From assembly GCA_903911165.1 (NCBI GenBank), contig CAIWCQ010000261.1, forward strand, positions 1-15,548: 15,548 bases of DNA, in the 5' to 3' direction. A model generated the notes under the pieces. It ran no database searches. It worked only from the letters and a program-made list of their open reading frames with translations, and was not told the DNA's origin. Position 1 is the first letter of the stretch; every line of letters starts with the position of its first letter. Positions 6,611 through 15,459 of this stretch are shown here, in pieces. The position numbers and the translations under genes were made by a program. The stretch comes from an uncultured Actinomycetes bacterium (GTDB lineage Bacteria > Actinomycetota > Actinomycetes > Mycobacteriales > Mycobacteriaceae).

Positions 6611-7543
6611 TCAGCGCCTGCGCTGGCGCGCGATCTCGGCGAGAACCACACCCGCCGCCACCGCGGCGTTGAGCGACTCCGTCGGACCTGCCATCGGGAT
6701 CGACACCACCGCGTCGCAATTCTGACGCACCAGCCGCGACAACCCCTTGCCCTCGGATCCGACGACCACCACCACCGGGCCGGCCGCATCCAACTCGTCG
6801 AGGGCCGTGTCGCCCTCAGCAGCTAGTCCGATGACTCGGACACCGGCAGCTGCCCACTGCCCCAGCGTGCGATTGAGATTGGTGGCCCGCGCTACCGACA
6901 CCCGGGCGGCCGCGCCTGCGCTGGCGCGCCACGCCACCGCGGTCACGGAAGCCGAGCGTCGCTGCGGTATCAACACACCGTGTCCGCCGAAGGCTGCCAC
7001 CGAGCGCACGATCGCTCCCAGGTTGCGCGGGTCGGAAATGTTGTCCAGCGCCACCAGCAGGGCAGGCTGCACGTCACTGGTTGCGGCGGCCAGGAGATCG
7101 TCGGGGTGGGCGTATGCGTAGGGCGGAACCTGCAGTGCGATGCCCTGATGCAGGCCATTGGAGCTCATCCGGTCGAGGTCGTGGCGTGGCAGCTCGAGGA
7201 TCGGGATACCGCGGTCCGCGGCCAATGTGACCGACTCGGTCAACCGCTCATCGGCTTCGGCGCCCAGGGCGACGTAGAGGGCTGTCGCCGGCGCGTGCGC
7301 ACGCAGGCACTCCAGTACCGGATTGCGGCCCAGGACGGTTTCGGTCTCGTCTGCCGGCTTAGCCGGTCTGCGGGCCTGTTGGGCTGCTCGTTTTGCCGCG
7401 GGGTGATGGGGCCGCTTGAGAGCGGGCGGGGTGGCGCCCCGCCCCTCGAGTCCGCGTCGGCGGACACCTCCGGAGCCCACTGTCGGACCCTTTTTGGTGC
7501 CCTCCTTACGGATTGCGCCGCGCCGTTTCGAATTGCCCGCCAT
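6611..7543 (-). CDS. rlmB: RlmB/TrmH-type (SpoU) RNA 2'-O-ribose methyltransferase
   Basis: A SPOUT-class methyltransferase, likely modifying 23S rRNA at a ribose 2'-OH using S-adenosylmethionine; orthologue of Rv3579c by position. Residues 1 to about 75 are basic and disordered-looking ([16 protein letters not shown], then an Ala/Pro/Arg-rich stretch). Next comes a substrate-binding domain starting [18 protein letters not shown], and then the knotted catalytic domain with [48 protein letters not shown] and [21 protein letters not shown] (motifs 1-3). ATG 7543 is preferred over an upstream in-frame start at 7576, because it begins MAGNSKRRG and is preceded by GGAGAGG inside the end of cysS; two bases separate the genes. 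Length is 310 residues. The exact target nucleotide cannot be told from sequence. Confidence 0.9.
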   Translation of the reverse strand: MAGNSKRRGAIRKEGTKKGPTVGSGGVRRRGLEGRGATPPALKRPHHPAAKRAAQQARRPAKPADETETVLGRNPVLECLRAHAPATALYVALGAEADERLTESVTLAADRGIPILELPRHDLDRMSSNGLHQGIALQVPPYAYAHPDDLLAAATSDVQPALLVALDNISDPRNLGAIVRSVAAFGGHGVLIPQRRSASVTAVAWRASAGAAARVSVARATNLNRTLGQWAAAGVRVIGLAAEGDTALDELDAAGPVVVVVGSEGKGLSRLVRQNCDAVVSIPMAGPTESLNAAVAAGVVLAEIARQRRR

Positions 7544-7545
7544 CT

Positions 7546-8958
7546 CTAGTTGACCTCTCCTTCGGCCAGCGCCCATTGCGGACCGTCGGCGGTGTCAGTG
7601 ACGTCGATCCCAGCCTGCTTGAGCCGGTCGCGAATCTCATCGGCTCCAGCCCAGTCCCGATCGCGCCGGGCATCATCGCGACGCCGCAACTCGGCGGCGA
7701 CCAGGACGTCGACCGCGGCCAGCGCAGCGGCGGTTTCATCCCGGGTCTCCCAGCGCTCATCGAGAGGATCGCAGCCCAGAACCGCAGTCATCGAACGTAT
7801 TTCGCCGGCCCTGGCCAGTGCGGTGTCGTGATCGCCGGCTTCCAAGGCGCGGTTGCCGTCGGCGCGAGCAGCGTGCACCTCTGCGAGGGCGGCAGGAACG
7901 GCGAGGTCGTCATCGAGTGCCGCACCGAACTTGACCGTCCAACTCGTCGGAACCACCGAACCGACACGCGTTCGGACCCGGTGCAGGAACTCTTCGATAC
8001 CAGTGTAGGCCTTGGCCGCATCCTGCAACGCCGTCTCGGTGAACTCCAGCATCGACCGGTAGTGGGCGCTGCCGAGGTAATAGCGCAATTCCGCCGGCCT
8101 GACTCGTTGCAGCACAGCGGGAATCGCCAGCACATTGCCCAGCGACTTGCTCATCTTCTCGCCACCCATGGTGACCCAGCCGTTGTGCAGCCAGAAGTTG
8201 GCGAAGCCGTCTCCGGCGGCGCGTGCCTGGGCGATCTCGTTCTCGTGGTGCGGGAACACCAGATCCATTCCGCCGCAGTGGATGTCGAACTCAGCCCCGA
8301 GGTACTCATGCGCCATGGCGACGCACTCGGAATGCCAACCCGGACGGCCGCGACCCCAGGGTGTGGGCCAGGACGGTTCCCCCGGTTTGGCGCCCTTCCA
8401 CAAGGTGAAGTCTCGCTGGTCGCGTTTTCCGGTCCCGACCCCCTCACCCTGATGGACATCGTCGAGCCGATGGCCGGAGAGTTGCCCGTATTCACCGAAA
8501 CTCACAACGTCGAAATAGACATCGCCGTCGCCACAGTAGGCGTGGCCGGTGTCGATCAACCGCTCGATGAGTTCGACGATCTGGGTGATGTGCCCGGTTG
8601 CGCGGGGTTCCGCAGACGGAGGAATCACCCCGAGCGCGTCGTAGGCGGCTGCGAACGCGCGTTCGTGGGTGGCCGCCCATTCCCACCATGGCCGGTCGGC
8701 CTCTGCCGCCTTGGTGAGGATCTTGTCGTCGATGTCGGTGACATTTCGGACGAACGCGACGTCAAAACCTTTGGCCAGCAACCAGCGTCGCAATATGTCG
8801 AAGGCCACCCCGCTGCGGACGTGCCCGATATGCGGCAGCCCCTGCACGGTGGCCCCGCACAGGTAGATCGATGCCCGCCCCGGGCGCAGCGGCACGAAAT
8901 CACGCAGGGCACCGGTATAGGTGTCGTGCAAGCGCAGGCCGGCGGCTCCGGTGGTCAC
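7546..8958 (-). CDS. cysS: Cysteinyl-tRNA synthetase
   Basis: A class I aminoacyl-tRNA synthetase charging tRNA-Cys; 470 residues, the usual mycobacterial length. Signatures: zinc ligand Cys34 in YLCGATVQG, the HIGH motif His43-IGH46, a second zinc site in HSECVAM and [15 protein letters not shown], and KMSKS at residues 268-272. The C-terminal part (from about residue 350) holds the DALR-type helical domain and ends in [23 protein letters not shown]. The start is GTG 8958, which is eleven bases from the ispF stop. It is the fourth gene of the carD-ispD-ispF-cysS-rlmB operon. This is the synthetase proper, not the mycothiol enzyme MshC, which it resembles. Confidence 0.95.
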   Translation of the reverse strand: MTTGAAGLRLHDTYTGALRDFVPLRPGRASIYLCGATVQGLPHIGHVRSGVAFDILRRWLLAKGFDVAFVRNVTDIDDKILTKAAEADRPWWEWAATHERAFAAAYDALGVIPPSAEPRATGHITQIVELIERLIDTGHAYCGDGDVYFDVVSFGEYGQLSGHRLDDVHQGEGVGTGKRDQRDFTLWKGAKPGEPSWPTPWGRGRPGWHSECVAMAHEYLGAEFDIHCGGMDLVFPHHENEIAQARAAGDGFANFWLHNGWVTMGGEKMSKSLGNVLAIPAVLQRVRPAELRYYLGSAHYRSMLEFTETALQDAAKAYTGIEEFLHRVRTRVGSVVPTSWTVKFGAALDDDLAVPAALAEVHAARADGNRALEAGDHDTALARAGEIRSMTAVLGCDPLDERWETRDETAAALAAVDVLVAAELRRRDDARRDRDWAGADEIRDRLKQAGIDVTDTADGPQWALAEGEVN

Positions 8959-8969
8959 GACGTGGCAGC

Positions 8970-9455
8970 TTACCGGGAAGCCGCGATGACCAGAGCGGTC
9001 GCAATAGCGGCCATTCCCTCACCGCGGCCGGTCAGCCCGAGTCCGTCGGTCGTGGTGGCCGAGACCGATACCGGTGCGCCAAGCAGATCAGTGAGCACTT
9101 GCTGGGCCTCGCCTCGGCGCGGTCCGACTTTCGGAGCGTTGGTAATGACCTGGACGGCGGCATTGCCAGGCGTGAATTCACTCTGGATGAGTAAATCTCG
9201 GACATGGGTGAGCATCTGCGCTCCGGTGACGCCGCGCCACTGCGGCTGGTCGACGCCGAACACGCTGCCCAGATCACCGAGGCCCGCCGCCGAAAGCAGT
9301 GCGTCGCACAACGCATGGATCGCGACATCGCCGTCGGAATGACCGGAGCAACCATCGGCGCCGTCGAACAACAAGCCGAGCAGCCAGCAGGGCCGGCCGG
9401 CCTCGATTGGGTGTACGTCGGTTCCGATACCAACCCTGGGGAACGCGTTGTTCAC
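8970..9455 (-). CDS. ispF: 2-C-methyl-D-erythritol 2,4-cyclodiphosphate synthase
   Basis: Fifth enzyme of the MEP isoprenoid pathway: cyclises CDP-methylerythritol 2-phosphate with release of CMP. At 161 residues it has full length. Zinc ligands are Asp13 and His15 (GTDVHPIE) and His47 ([12 protein letters not shown]); the trimer/substrate motifs [13 protein letters not shown] and the C-terminal [20 protein letters not shown] are intact. ATG 9455 overlaps the ispD stop by four bases (ATGA), so the two pathway enzymes are translated as a coupled pair. Confidence 0.95.
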   Translation of the reverse strand: MNNAFPRVGIGTDVHPIEAGRPCWLLGLLFDGADGCSGHSDGDVAIHALCDALLSAAGLGDLGSVFGVDQPQWRGVTGAQMLTHVRDLLIQSEFTPGNAAVQVITNAPKVGPRRGEAQQVLTDLLGAPVSVSATTTDGLGLTGRGEGMAAIATALVIAASR

Positions 9456-10114
9456 GGACTCAACACCGCCCGCGCCAACCGGAGATCCAGTGGCGTGGTG
9501 ATCTTGAACGCCAGCACATCACCGTCGACGGTGTGAACGGGTGTGCCGAGGTTCTCCACCAGTGACGCATCATCAGTGCCGGCGAAACTACCGACCCGCT
9601 CGTAGGCCCGTCGCAACAAGGCAGCCTCAAAGCCCTGCGGGGTCTGCACCGCGCGCAGACCGGCCCGCTCAGGGGTTCCGAGGACGACCCCGTTGGCGTC
9701 GACAACCTTGACTGTGTCGACCACGCGCAGAACCGGGATGACGGCACGCACGCCATCGACGAGCGCAGCCACTACCCGACGGATCTGATCCGCGGGGGTG
9801 AAGGGCCGGGCCGCGTCATGGACGAGGATGAATTCGGCGTCGCCGACCGCCGCCAACGCACGACCGACGCTGTCGTGTCGTTCCGCACCACCTTCGACGA
9901 CGGTGGCACGATCTCCGAGCAACGCGGCGGCCTGAGAGACCCGATCGGCGGGCACAGCGACCACCACCCGCCCGATCACACCGGAAACGAGCAAGCCGTC
10001 AACAGCGTGCTCGAGCATCGTCCGTCCGCCTAACTCGACGAAGGCTTTGGGAATCCCGGCGCCGAGCCGTTCACCGGACCCGGCGGCTGTGACAACCGCA
10101 ACTGTCTTGGACAC
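9452..10114 (-). CDS. ispD: 2-C-methyl-D-erythritol 4-phosphate cytidylyltransferase
   Basis: Third enzyme of the MEP pathway: joins CTP and methylerythritol 4-phosphate to CDP-methylerythritol. The 220-residue protein has the nucleotide-binding [19 protein letters not shown] (residues 10-28), [21 protein letters not shown], and AVQTPQGF, all typical. GTG 10114 lies 17 bases after the carD stop. In an operon with carD upstream and ispF overlapping downstream. No pathway oddity is visible. Confidence 0.95.
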   Translation of the reverse strand: MSKTVAVVTAAGSGERLGAGIPKAFVELGGRTMLEHAVDGLLVSGVIGRVVVAVPADRVSQAAALLGDRATVVEGGAERHDSVGRALAAVGDAEFILVHDAARPFTPADQIRRVVAALVDGVRAVIPVLRVVDTVKVVDANGVVLGTPERAGLRAVQTPQGFEAALLRRAYERVGSFAGTDDASLVENLGTPVHTVDGDVLAFKITTPLDLRLARAVLSP

Positions 10115-10131
10115 CGATGCCCTCAGGGCAG

Positions 10132-10689
<558 letters not shown>

Positions 10690-10818
10690 TCAGGGCCATC
10701 ACAGGTGAACAGCAGGGGTTGACAGCGCGGCAGATCCATGCAACACGGGTCGAATACCGCTGTCGATAGGACTGCCAGCACACCTCAAGCCCGGTATCTA
10801 CCGCCGGACCCGGCTACC

Positions 10819-10838
10819 TACTACTGTGCACAGTCGTA
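10819..10838. promoter_or_regulatory. Near-perfect 20-bp palindrome upstream of lpqE
   Basis: The core ACTGTGCACAGT (10823-10834) is a perfect 12-bp palindrome, and after one mismatched pair TAC and GTA extend it, so nine of ten base pairs match. It overlaps the best -10 candidate of lpqE (10822-10827) and ends 50 bases before the start codon. Form and place suggest an operator for a dimeric regulator. It does not fit the KstR, Zur, LexA, IdeR or CRP consensus as I know them. Confidence 0.5.
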
Positions 10839-10877
10839 CCTTCTCGGCGCACTGCACAGCCGCCGAACTCACCGAGC

Positions 10878-10883
10878 AGGAGG
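10878..10883 (+). promoter_or_regulatory. Ribosome binding site of lpqE
   Basis: AGGAGG, five bases before GTG 10889. It selects this start over the upstream in-frame codon at 10826. Confidence 0.75.
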
Positions 10884-10888
10884 CCGCC

Positions 10889-11410
10889 GTGAACCGCTTG
10901 AAGATCCGCCTCTGTGCCACCTCGGCGAGCCTCGCTGCCTGCGGTGTGATCCTCGCCGGTTGCGGTTCTGGGCAAATTTCCCAGACCGCCACCCAGCAGG
11001 CCGCCGTGAACGGCACGGCCGCCCAGGCCAAGGACATCGCCCTCCGCAACGTTCACCTGTTGGCCGAACAGACGTCAGACTTTCTCCAACCCGGAGCGAC
11101 GGTGCCGTTGCTGTTCGTCGCCGCCAACAACTCCGTAGAAGCTGGCGACACACTGGTTGCCATCACCTCCGATGTCGGGACTGTGGCAGTGACCGGCAAC
11201 GGCGCCATCCCCGCCGGCGGCGCACTGGTCGTCGGCCCAGCCGGCGAAGGCGCCGAGGCGATGGGCAGCGCACGTCCCGTCGTCGCCGAGGTGACATTGA
11301 CCGAGCCGGTCACCAACGGCCTCACCTACAACTTCACATTCGACTTTGCGAAGGCCGGAAAGGTCACTGTCGCGGTACCGATCTCCGCCGGCGAACCAGC
11401 CCCGGAGTAG
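10889..11410 (+). CDS. lpqE: LpqE-like lipoprotein
   Basis: A 173-residue lipoprotein. Residues 9-24 are hydrophobic and end in the lipobox LAGC (Cys25), followed by [17 protein letters not shown], closely like M. tuberculosis LpqE (Rv3584). The mature domain is rich in beta-strand sequence ([50 protein letters not shown]) and probably forms an extracellular beta-sandwich. Biochemical role is not known to me; I see no His/Met cluster of a PCu(A)C copper chaperone. GTG 10889 follows a strong AGGAGG. It lies between divergent carD and downstream radA, 85 bases away. An 11-bp tandem duplication spans its stop codon without altering the protein. Confidence 0.85.
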   Translation: MNRLKIRLCATSASLAACGVILAGCGSGQISQTATQQAAVNGTAAQAKDIALRNVHLLAEQTSDFLQPGATVPLLFVAANNSVEAGDTLVAITSDVGTVAVTGNGAIPAGGALVVGPAGEGAEAMGSARPVVAEVTLTEPVTNGLTYNFTFDFAKAGKVTVAVPISAGEPAPE

Positions 11411-11425
11411 CCCCGGAGTAGCCCC
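11399..11425. repeat. 11-bp tandem duplication across the lpqE stop codon
   Basis: GCCCCGGAGTA occurs at 11399-11409 and 11410-11420, followed by five bases of a third copy. The first copy supplies the TAG stop, so the duplication only lengthens the untranslated region. It looks like a recent slippage event. Confidence 0.8.
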
Positions 11426-11482
11426 GACGGCCTGCCGCACTGACACGTCGCGCGCGTCCACGGATCTGTCGCACTCGGCGGC

Positions 11483-11488
11483 TAGCGT
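11483..11488 (+). promoter_or_regulatory. Possible -10 element of radA
   Basis: TAGCGT fits TANNNT and places the transcription start at or one base before GTG 11496. With no ribosome binding site before that codon, radA could be leaderless. Weak, as no -35 is visible. Confidence 0.3.
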
Positions 11489-11495
11489 CATCCGG

Positions 11496-12938
11496 GTGGG
11501 AAAACCTCGATCTCAGTATCGCTGCTCCGAATGCAAACACATCACCGCGAAATGGTTCGGGCGATGCCCCCAGTGTGAAACGTGGGGCACCCTCGATGAG
11601 GTTGCCTTCGCCGCCACTGCCTCCGGCGCAGTCCGGGGCGGCACCATCCCGTCCACGCCCGCGGTTCCGATCAGCAGCATCGATCCGGATCGCACCCGAC
11701 ATTTTCCCACCGGCGTAAGCGAACTCGACCGGGTGCTCGGCGGCGGTGTTGTGCCCGGTTCAGTGAGCCTGCTGGCGGGAGATCCGGGCGTCGGGAAATC
11801 AACGTTGCTGCTGGAGGTGGCCCATCGGTGGGCGCAGTCGGGGCGGCGTGCGCTTTACATCTCCGGCGAAGAGTCGGCGGGGCAGATCCGGATGCGTGCC
11901 GAGCGCACTGGAAGCAGCCACGACGAGGTCTTCCTGGCCGCGGAGTCCGACGTTGCGACCGTGCTCGGCCACATCGACGCCGTGAGCCCTAGCCTGGTGA
12001 TCGTCGACTCGGTTCAGACTATGAACGCCGGCGACACCGACGGTGTAGTCGGTGGGGTGACCCAGGTTCGCGCGGTGACCACGGCACTGACTGCCGCGGC
12101 GAAATCAAGCGGCATCGCGATGGTGCTCGTCGGCCATGTCACCAAAGATGGCGCTATCGCGGGTCCGCGTTCACTTGAGCATCTCGTTGACGTGGTGCTG
12201 CACTTCGAGGGCGACCGCAACACGGCGCTGCGGATGATCCGTGGCGTCAAGAACCGTTTCGGTGCGGCAGACGAGGTTGGGTGTTTTCTTCTGCAGGACA
12301 ACGGAATCCAGTGTGTCGCCGATCCTTCCGGGTTATTCCTGGACCAACGACCCGAACCGGTCCCCGGCACCGCCGTGACGGTGACACTGGACGGAAAACG
12401 TCCGCTGATCGGCGAGATCCAGTCACTGTTGGCGAAGCCGGCCAATCCCGGGGCACCCCGGCGCGCCGCCGTCAGTGGAATCGACCAGGCGCGTGTCGCG
12501 ATGATCATCGCCGTACTCGAAAAACGAGCCATGGTGCCGATCGGCGCGATGGACATTTACCTGTCGACGGTGGGCGGCATGCGGCTCACCGACCCGTCCT
12601 CGGACCTCGCGGTGGCGATGGCGATGGCCTCGGCGTTCATCACCAGACCGCTTCCGGCCACCACCGTGGTGATCGGCGAAGTCGGACTTGCCGGCGATCT
12701 CCGCAGAGTGACTGGAATGGAACGACGACTAGCCGAGGCGGCCCGGCTCGGCTTCACCACCGCTCTGGTGCCGGCTGGCTGCGGGCCCGCACCCACGGGC
12801 TTACGCACCCTGGAAGCGGCGACCATCGGTGAGGCGTTGCGCACGATGGTGTCACTGACCGAGTCGCGACTGCGGGTGGTACCGGCGGCGGACGGAAGCG
12901 ACCACCATCATCGACCCGGCGGTATGGATCGGCTTTGA
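11496..12938 (+). CDS. radA: DNA repair protein RadA
   Basis: RadA (Sms), an ATPase that promotes branch migration of recombination intermediates. From GTG 11496 the protein has 480 residues, the length I recall for M. tuberculosis RadA. Domains in order: zinc finger Cys10-X2-Cys13 and Cys24-X2-Cys27; RecA-like ATPase with Walker [10 protein letters not shown] (95-103) and LVIVDSVQT as Walker B; the RadA-specific KNRFG (252-256); and a C-terminal Lon-protease-like domain ([37 protein letters not shown]). Upstream in-frame starts to 11346 overlap lpqE and give non-family sequence. The C-terminal tail ([14 protein letters not shown]) is unusual in being His-rich. In other mycobacteria disA follows directly; here the stop is one base from the stop of the convergent Rv3587c-like gene. 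Confidence 0.94.
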   Translation: MGKPRSQYRCSECKHITAKWFGRCPQCETWGTLDEVAFAATASGAVRGGTIPSTPAVPISSIDPDRTRHFPTGVSELDRVLGGGVVPGSVSLLAGDPGVGKSTLLLEVAHRWAQSGRRALYISGEESAGQIRMRAERTGSSHDEVFLAAESDVATVLGHIDAVSPSLVIVDSVQTMNAGDTDGVVGGVTQVRAVTTALTAAAKSSGIAMVLVGHVTKDGAIAGPRSLEHLVDVVLHFEGDRNTALRMIRGVKNRFGAADEVGCFLLQDNGIQCVADPSGLFLDQRPEPVPGTAVTVTLDGKRPLIGEIQSLLAKPANPGAPRRAAVSGIDQARVAMIIAVLEKRAMVPIGAMDIYLSTVGGMRLTDPSSDLAVAMAMASAFITRPLPATTVVIGEVGLAGDLRRVTGMERRLAEAARLGFTTALVPAGCGPAPTGLRTLEAATIGEALRTMVSLTESRLRVVPAADGSDHHHRPGGMDRL

Positions 12939-12939
12939 G

Positions 12940-13785
12940 TCAGCCGCCCGGTGGCGGGGGGACCTCGGCGGGCGGCCCGGGCTCAGGTGCCGGGCCTAGT
13001 TCCGGGGCCGGACCAGGCTCAGGGCCCGGCGGGGGTTCCGGTGCCGGTGGGGCTTCGGGTGCCGGCGGGGCTTCGGGTGCGGGCGGCGGAGCATCGGCGA
13101 TGATGAATGGCGCTGCCGCCGCTCGCAGGTTGCCAAGCTGAACCACCAGGTTGTAGGTGCCCGTACCGATGGGCTCGCGCGGCAGTGGGCATTCCGGGGC
13201 CGAGCCCATTCCAGTCCAGGTGACCTCGGTGGTCACCTGTTCACCGGGATTGAAGGTTTTGACCAGGGTTTCATTGGAGGGCGCGCAGTCGAGATTCGAC
13301 CACAGCCGGTTGTTATCCAGCGTGTAGACGTAGGCGGCCAGTACCGCAGCGCCCACGTCTCGCTTGCAGGCCACCAGACCGATGTTGGTGACGACCATCG
13401 TGAACTTCGGCTGATCACCGATCACGTACTGCGGAGCGTTGGTGATGCCCTTGACCGCAAGCGTCGAATCAGGGCAATCGTCACCGGCCTGCAGTACCGG
13501 GGGCGGTTCCACGGCCGCGGTGGGCGTCGGTGTGGGGGCCGCGCTGGATTCGGCCGATTCGACAACCGGCGTCTTGTTCTCCGGTTGCGGGGTTTGGGTG
13601 GTCTCGTTTGCGGCGTTCTTCGCCGAACCCGAACCACCGAACAGGGCGAAGGAGATCCCGGCGACCAGGGCTATGGCTAGCGCGGCGATACCGAGTGCCA
13701 GTCCCCTGCGACGCCAGTAGACCTGAGGCGGAAGTGGGCCCTGCGGTTCGAGATCCAGCACGAACTCACCGTAAGGCCAGGTCAC
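12940..13785 (-). CDS. Rv3587c-like membrane-anchored protein with Pro-rich tail
   Basis: A 281-residue protein of unknown function, orthologue of Rv3587c by position and by the N-terminal TWPYGEFVLDLE. Residues 1-27 are cytoplasmic (basic YWRRRG just before the membrane), 28-50 form one transmembrane helix, 51-95 are a Ser/Thr/Pro linker, and about 100-230 form an extracellular domain with four cysteines (DDCPDS, VACKRD, LDCAPS, PECPLP) that could make two disulphides. The last 50 residues are Pro/Glu/Ala-rich, partly from an 18-bp tandem repeat. GTG 13785 has no clear ribosome binding site; the same frame is open for 18 codons up to the canB stop TAG but holds no standard start. Probably co-transcribed with canB; convergent with radA. 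Confidence 0.75.
   Translation of the reverse strand: MTWPYGEFVLDLEPQGPLPPQVYWRRRGLALGIAALAIALVAGISFALFGGSGSAKNAANETTQTPQPENKTPVVESAESSAAPTPTPTAAVEPPPVLQAGDDCPDSTLAVKGITNAPQYVIGDQPKFTMVVTNIGLVACKRDVGAAVLAAYVYTLDNNRLWSNLDCAPSNETLVKTFNPGEQVTTEVTWTGMGSAPECPLPREPIGTGTYNLVVQLGNLRAAAAPFIIADAPPPAPEAPPAPEAPPAPEPPPGPEPGPAPELGPAPEPGPPAEVPPPPGG
13043..13078. repeat. 18-bp tandem repeat in the Pro-rich tail
   Basis: Two copies, 13043-13060 and 13061-13078, differ at one base. On the minus strand each encodes a six-residue EAPPAP-type unit. Less regular Pro/Gly/Glu repeats continue to the stop codon. Confidence 0.8.
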
Positions 13786-13839
13786 CGCCAGCCGTTCGAC
13801 CCGGCCCGGCGTGTCGCCGTGTTCGCTCGGGTATTGGCA

Positions 13840-14457
13840 CTATTCGCCGATATCGCCGAGGTGCTCGCGCAGCGTGACCCGGCCATCGGCAAGGCGGTAG
13901 GTCACGCCGATGATCGCCAGCTGGTTGCGTTCGACCCGGTCGGCGATGGCACTTGATCGCGACAGCAGTTGATTTCCGGTCTCGACGACGTGCCGGGTCT
14001 CGAATTCGTCCACCCTGGTGAGGCCTTCGCGACGGCCCAGCATGATCGACGGAGTGACTCGCTCCACCACGTCGCGAACGAAACCACCCGGCACCTGGCC
14101 CTTGTCGAGCGCGTCGAGAGTGGCCTGAACGGCCCCGCAACTGTCGTGGCCGAGGACGACGATAAGTGGCACGTCGAGCACGGTGACCGCGTATTCGATC
14201 GAACCCAGCACCGCTGAGTCGATGACATGGCCGGCGGTGCGCACCACGAACATGTCGCCGAGGCCCTGGTCGAAGATAATCTCGGCGGCAACTCGGCTGT
14301 CGGCGCATCCGAACAGCACCGCGGTCGGCCGCTGAGCGACCGCGAGACTCGCCCGATGCTCGATGCTCTGGCTGGGATGCTCCGGTCGGCCTGCCACGAA
14401 CCGCTCGTTACCCTGCTTGAGTGCCGTCCACGCCGCCGCCGGGCTGGTACTCGCCAT
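13840..14457 (-). CDS. canB: Beta-carbonic anhydrase
   Basis: A zinc enzyme interconverting CO2 and bicarbonate; 205 residues, orthologue of CanB (Rv3588c). Zinc ligands Cys51, His104 and Cys107 (CADSRVAAEI and LGHDSCGAV) and the Asp53-Arg55 dyad are all present, as are AGHVIDSAVLGSIEYAV and the C-terminal IIGVTYRLADGRVTLREHLGDIGE. ATG 14457 gives the family N-terminus (AAAWTALKQGNERFVAGRPEHPSQS); the frame is open upstream to 14724 but that part overlaps mutY and is not family-like. It diverges from mutY with 37 bases between starts and has the Rv3587c-like gene downstream. Confidence 0.94.
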   Translation of the reverse strand: MASTSPAAAWTALKQGNERFVAGRPEHPSQSIEHRASLAVAQRPTAVLFGCADSRVAAEIIFDQGLGDMFVVRTAGHVIDSAVLGSIEYAVTVLDVPLIVVLGHDSCGAVQATLDALDKGQVPGGFVRDVVERVTPSIMLGRREGLTRVDEFETRHVVETGNQLLSRSSAIADRVERNQLAIIGVTYRLADGRVTLREHLGDIGE

Positions 14458-14463
14458 GGAACG

Positions 14464-14469
14464 TATTGT
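14464..14469 (+). promoter_or_regulatory. Possible -10 element of mutY
   Basis: TATTGT fits TANNNT and predicts a start near 14476 with a 19-base leader. The same bases read as ACAATA on the other strand, so the divergent canB promoter must overlap it in this 37-base gap. Confidence 0.35.
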
Positions 14470-14494
14470 GCACTGCCGCCGAGTTGGCGAGCCG

Positions 14495-15382
14495 ATGAGC
14501 ATCCCCGCGAACGATCTTGTCCAGTGGTATGCCCGTGCCAAGCGTGAGTTGCCGTGGCGCGCTACCGGGGTGAGCGCATGGCAGATCCTGGTCAGCGAGT
14601 TCATGTTGCAGCAGACCCCGGTGGCGCGGGTGGCGCCGATCTGGGTGGAGTGGGTCGCGCGCTGGCCAACCCCGTCGGCGACGGCTGCAGCAGGTTCCGC
14701 CGATGTGCTGCGGGCCTGGGGCAAGCTCGGCTATCCGCGCCGCGCGAAGCGGTTGCACGAGTGCGCTGTCGCGATCGCAACCGATCACAACGACCTCGTG
14801 CCCGACGACGTCGACACCCTCCTTGGCCTGCCGGGTATCGGCGCCTACACCGCGCGAGCGGTGGCCTGCTTCGCCTACCGCAAGCGGGTGCCCGTCGTCG
14901 ATACCAATGTCCGTCGGGTGGTGGCACGCGCGATCGGTGGCAAGGCCGAAGCCGGGAACCCATCGACGGTTCGCGATCATACGGATGTGGCGGCCCTGTT
15001 GCCAGACGACGCTACGGCTGCGGAGTTTTCGGCTGCGCTGATGGAGTTAGGCGCGACGGTGTGCACTGCCCGCGCGCCCAAGTGCGGGATATGTCCGCTC
15101 ACGGCCTGCGCGTGGCGCGATGCCGGCTATCCGGCGGGTGACGGCCCGCCGCGGCCCTCCCAGCGCTACGCCGGAACCGATCGGCAGGTTCGCGGGAAGT
15201 TGCTCGATGTACTTCGGGGCAGTTCAGTACCGGTGCCGCGGACACACCTGGATGTGGTGTGGCTGACCGACACCGCGCAGCGTGACCGCGCACTGGATTC
15301 GCTGTTGGTGGATGGTTTGGTGGAGCAGACGGCAGACGGCCGATTCGCCCTGGCGGGCGAAGGTGACGATGCGCGGCCGTAA
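14495..15382 (+). CDS. mutY: A/G-specific adenine DNA glycosylase MutY
   Basis: Removes adenine mispaired with 8-oxoguanine in base excision repair. The 295-residue protein has the catalytic Glu35 (SEFMLQQTPVARV), the helix-hairpin-helix LLGLPGIGAYTARAVACFAY, the catalytic Asp136 (VVDTNVRRVVAR) and an iron-sulphur cluster motif Cys190-X6-Cys197-X2-Cys200-X4-Cys205. The last spacing is one residue shorter than in Escherichia coli MutY, as I also recall for M. tuberculosis. The C-terminal region (RQVRGKLLDVLRGS...RFALAGEGD) looks like a small winged-helix rather than the NUDIX-like domain of the E. coli enzyme, explaining the shorter length. ATG 14495 fits the family; upstream in-frame codons to 14363 overlap canB. 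The ribosome binding site is weak. Confidence 0.92.
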   Translation: MSIPANDLVQWYARAKRELPWRATGVSAWQILVSEFMLQQTPVARVAPIWVEWVARWPTPSATAAAGSADVLRAWGKLGYPRRAKRLHECAVAIATDHNDLVPDDVDTLLGLPGIGAYTARAVACFAYRKRVPVVDTNVRRVVARAIGGKAEAGNPSTVRDHTDVAALLPDDATAAEFSAALMELGATVCTARAPKCGICPLTACAWRDAGYPAGDGPPRPSQRYAGTDRQVRGKLLDVLRGSSVPVPRTHLDVVWLTDTAQRDRALDSLLVDGLVEQTADGRFALAGEGDDARP

Positions 15383-15408
15383 CGCCCTTTCGACCGCGCC
15401 GAACGTCG

Positions 15409-15446
15409 CTCCAGCGCAACAGTGGGCGGCGATCAGCGCGCTGGAG
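15409..15446. terminator. Putative bidirectional terminator between mutY and hydrolase gene
   Basis: CTCCAGCGC (15409-15417) and GCGCTGGAG (15438-15446) form a perfect 9-bp GC-rich stem with a 20-base loop, midway between two convergent stops. No U-tract follows on either strand, as is common for mycobacterial hairpins. Confidence 0.45.
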
Positions 15447-15459
15447 TAACACTCGGCGC

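Noticed and set aside
6603..6625. Palindrome GACTGCAGTC and nearby CAGCGCCTGCGCTG as a terminator between pxpA and rlmB
   Set aside because: The first has no loop and the second only a 5-bp stem with a 4-base loop, inside the end of rlmB. Too weak to call.
7513..9342. 609-residue plus-strand open frame
   Set aside because: Antisense to cysS and ispF, both with complete catalytic motifs. Long antisense frames are expected in GC-rich coding DNA.
10719..10724. TTGACA as a consensus -35 of lpqE
   Set aside because: No TANNNT lies 16-19 bases downstream, so it is only noted in the intergenic entry.
11346..11495. N-terminal extension of RadA by 50 residues
   Set aside because: It overlaps lpqE, is Arg/Ser/Pro-rich, and the family N-terminus begins just after GTG 11496, giving 480 residues.
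12935..13141. 68-residue Gly/Ser/Pro plus-strand frame starting at the radA stop, in the place where disA would begin
   Set aside because: It is the antisense of the Pro-rich tail of the Rv3587c-like gene and has no resemblance to the DisA N-terminus; not a disA remnant.
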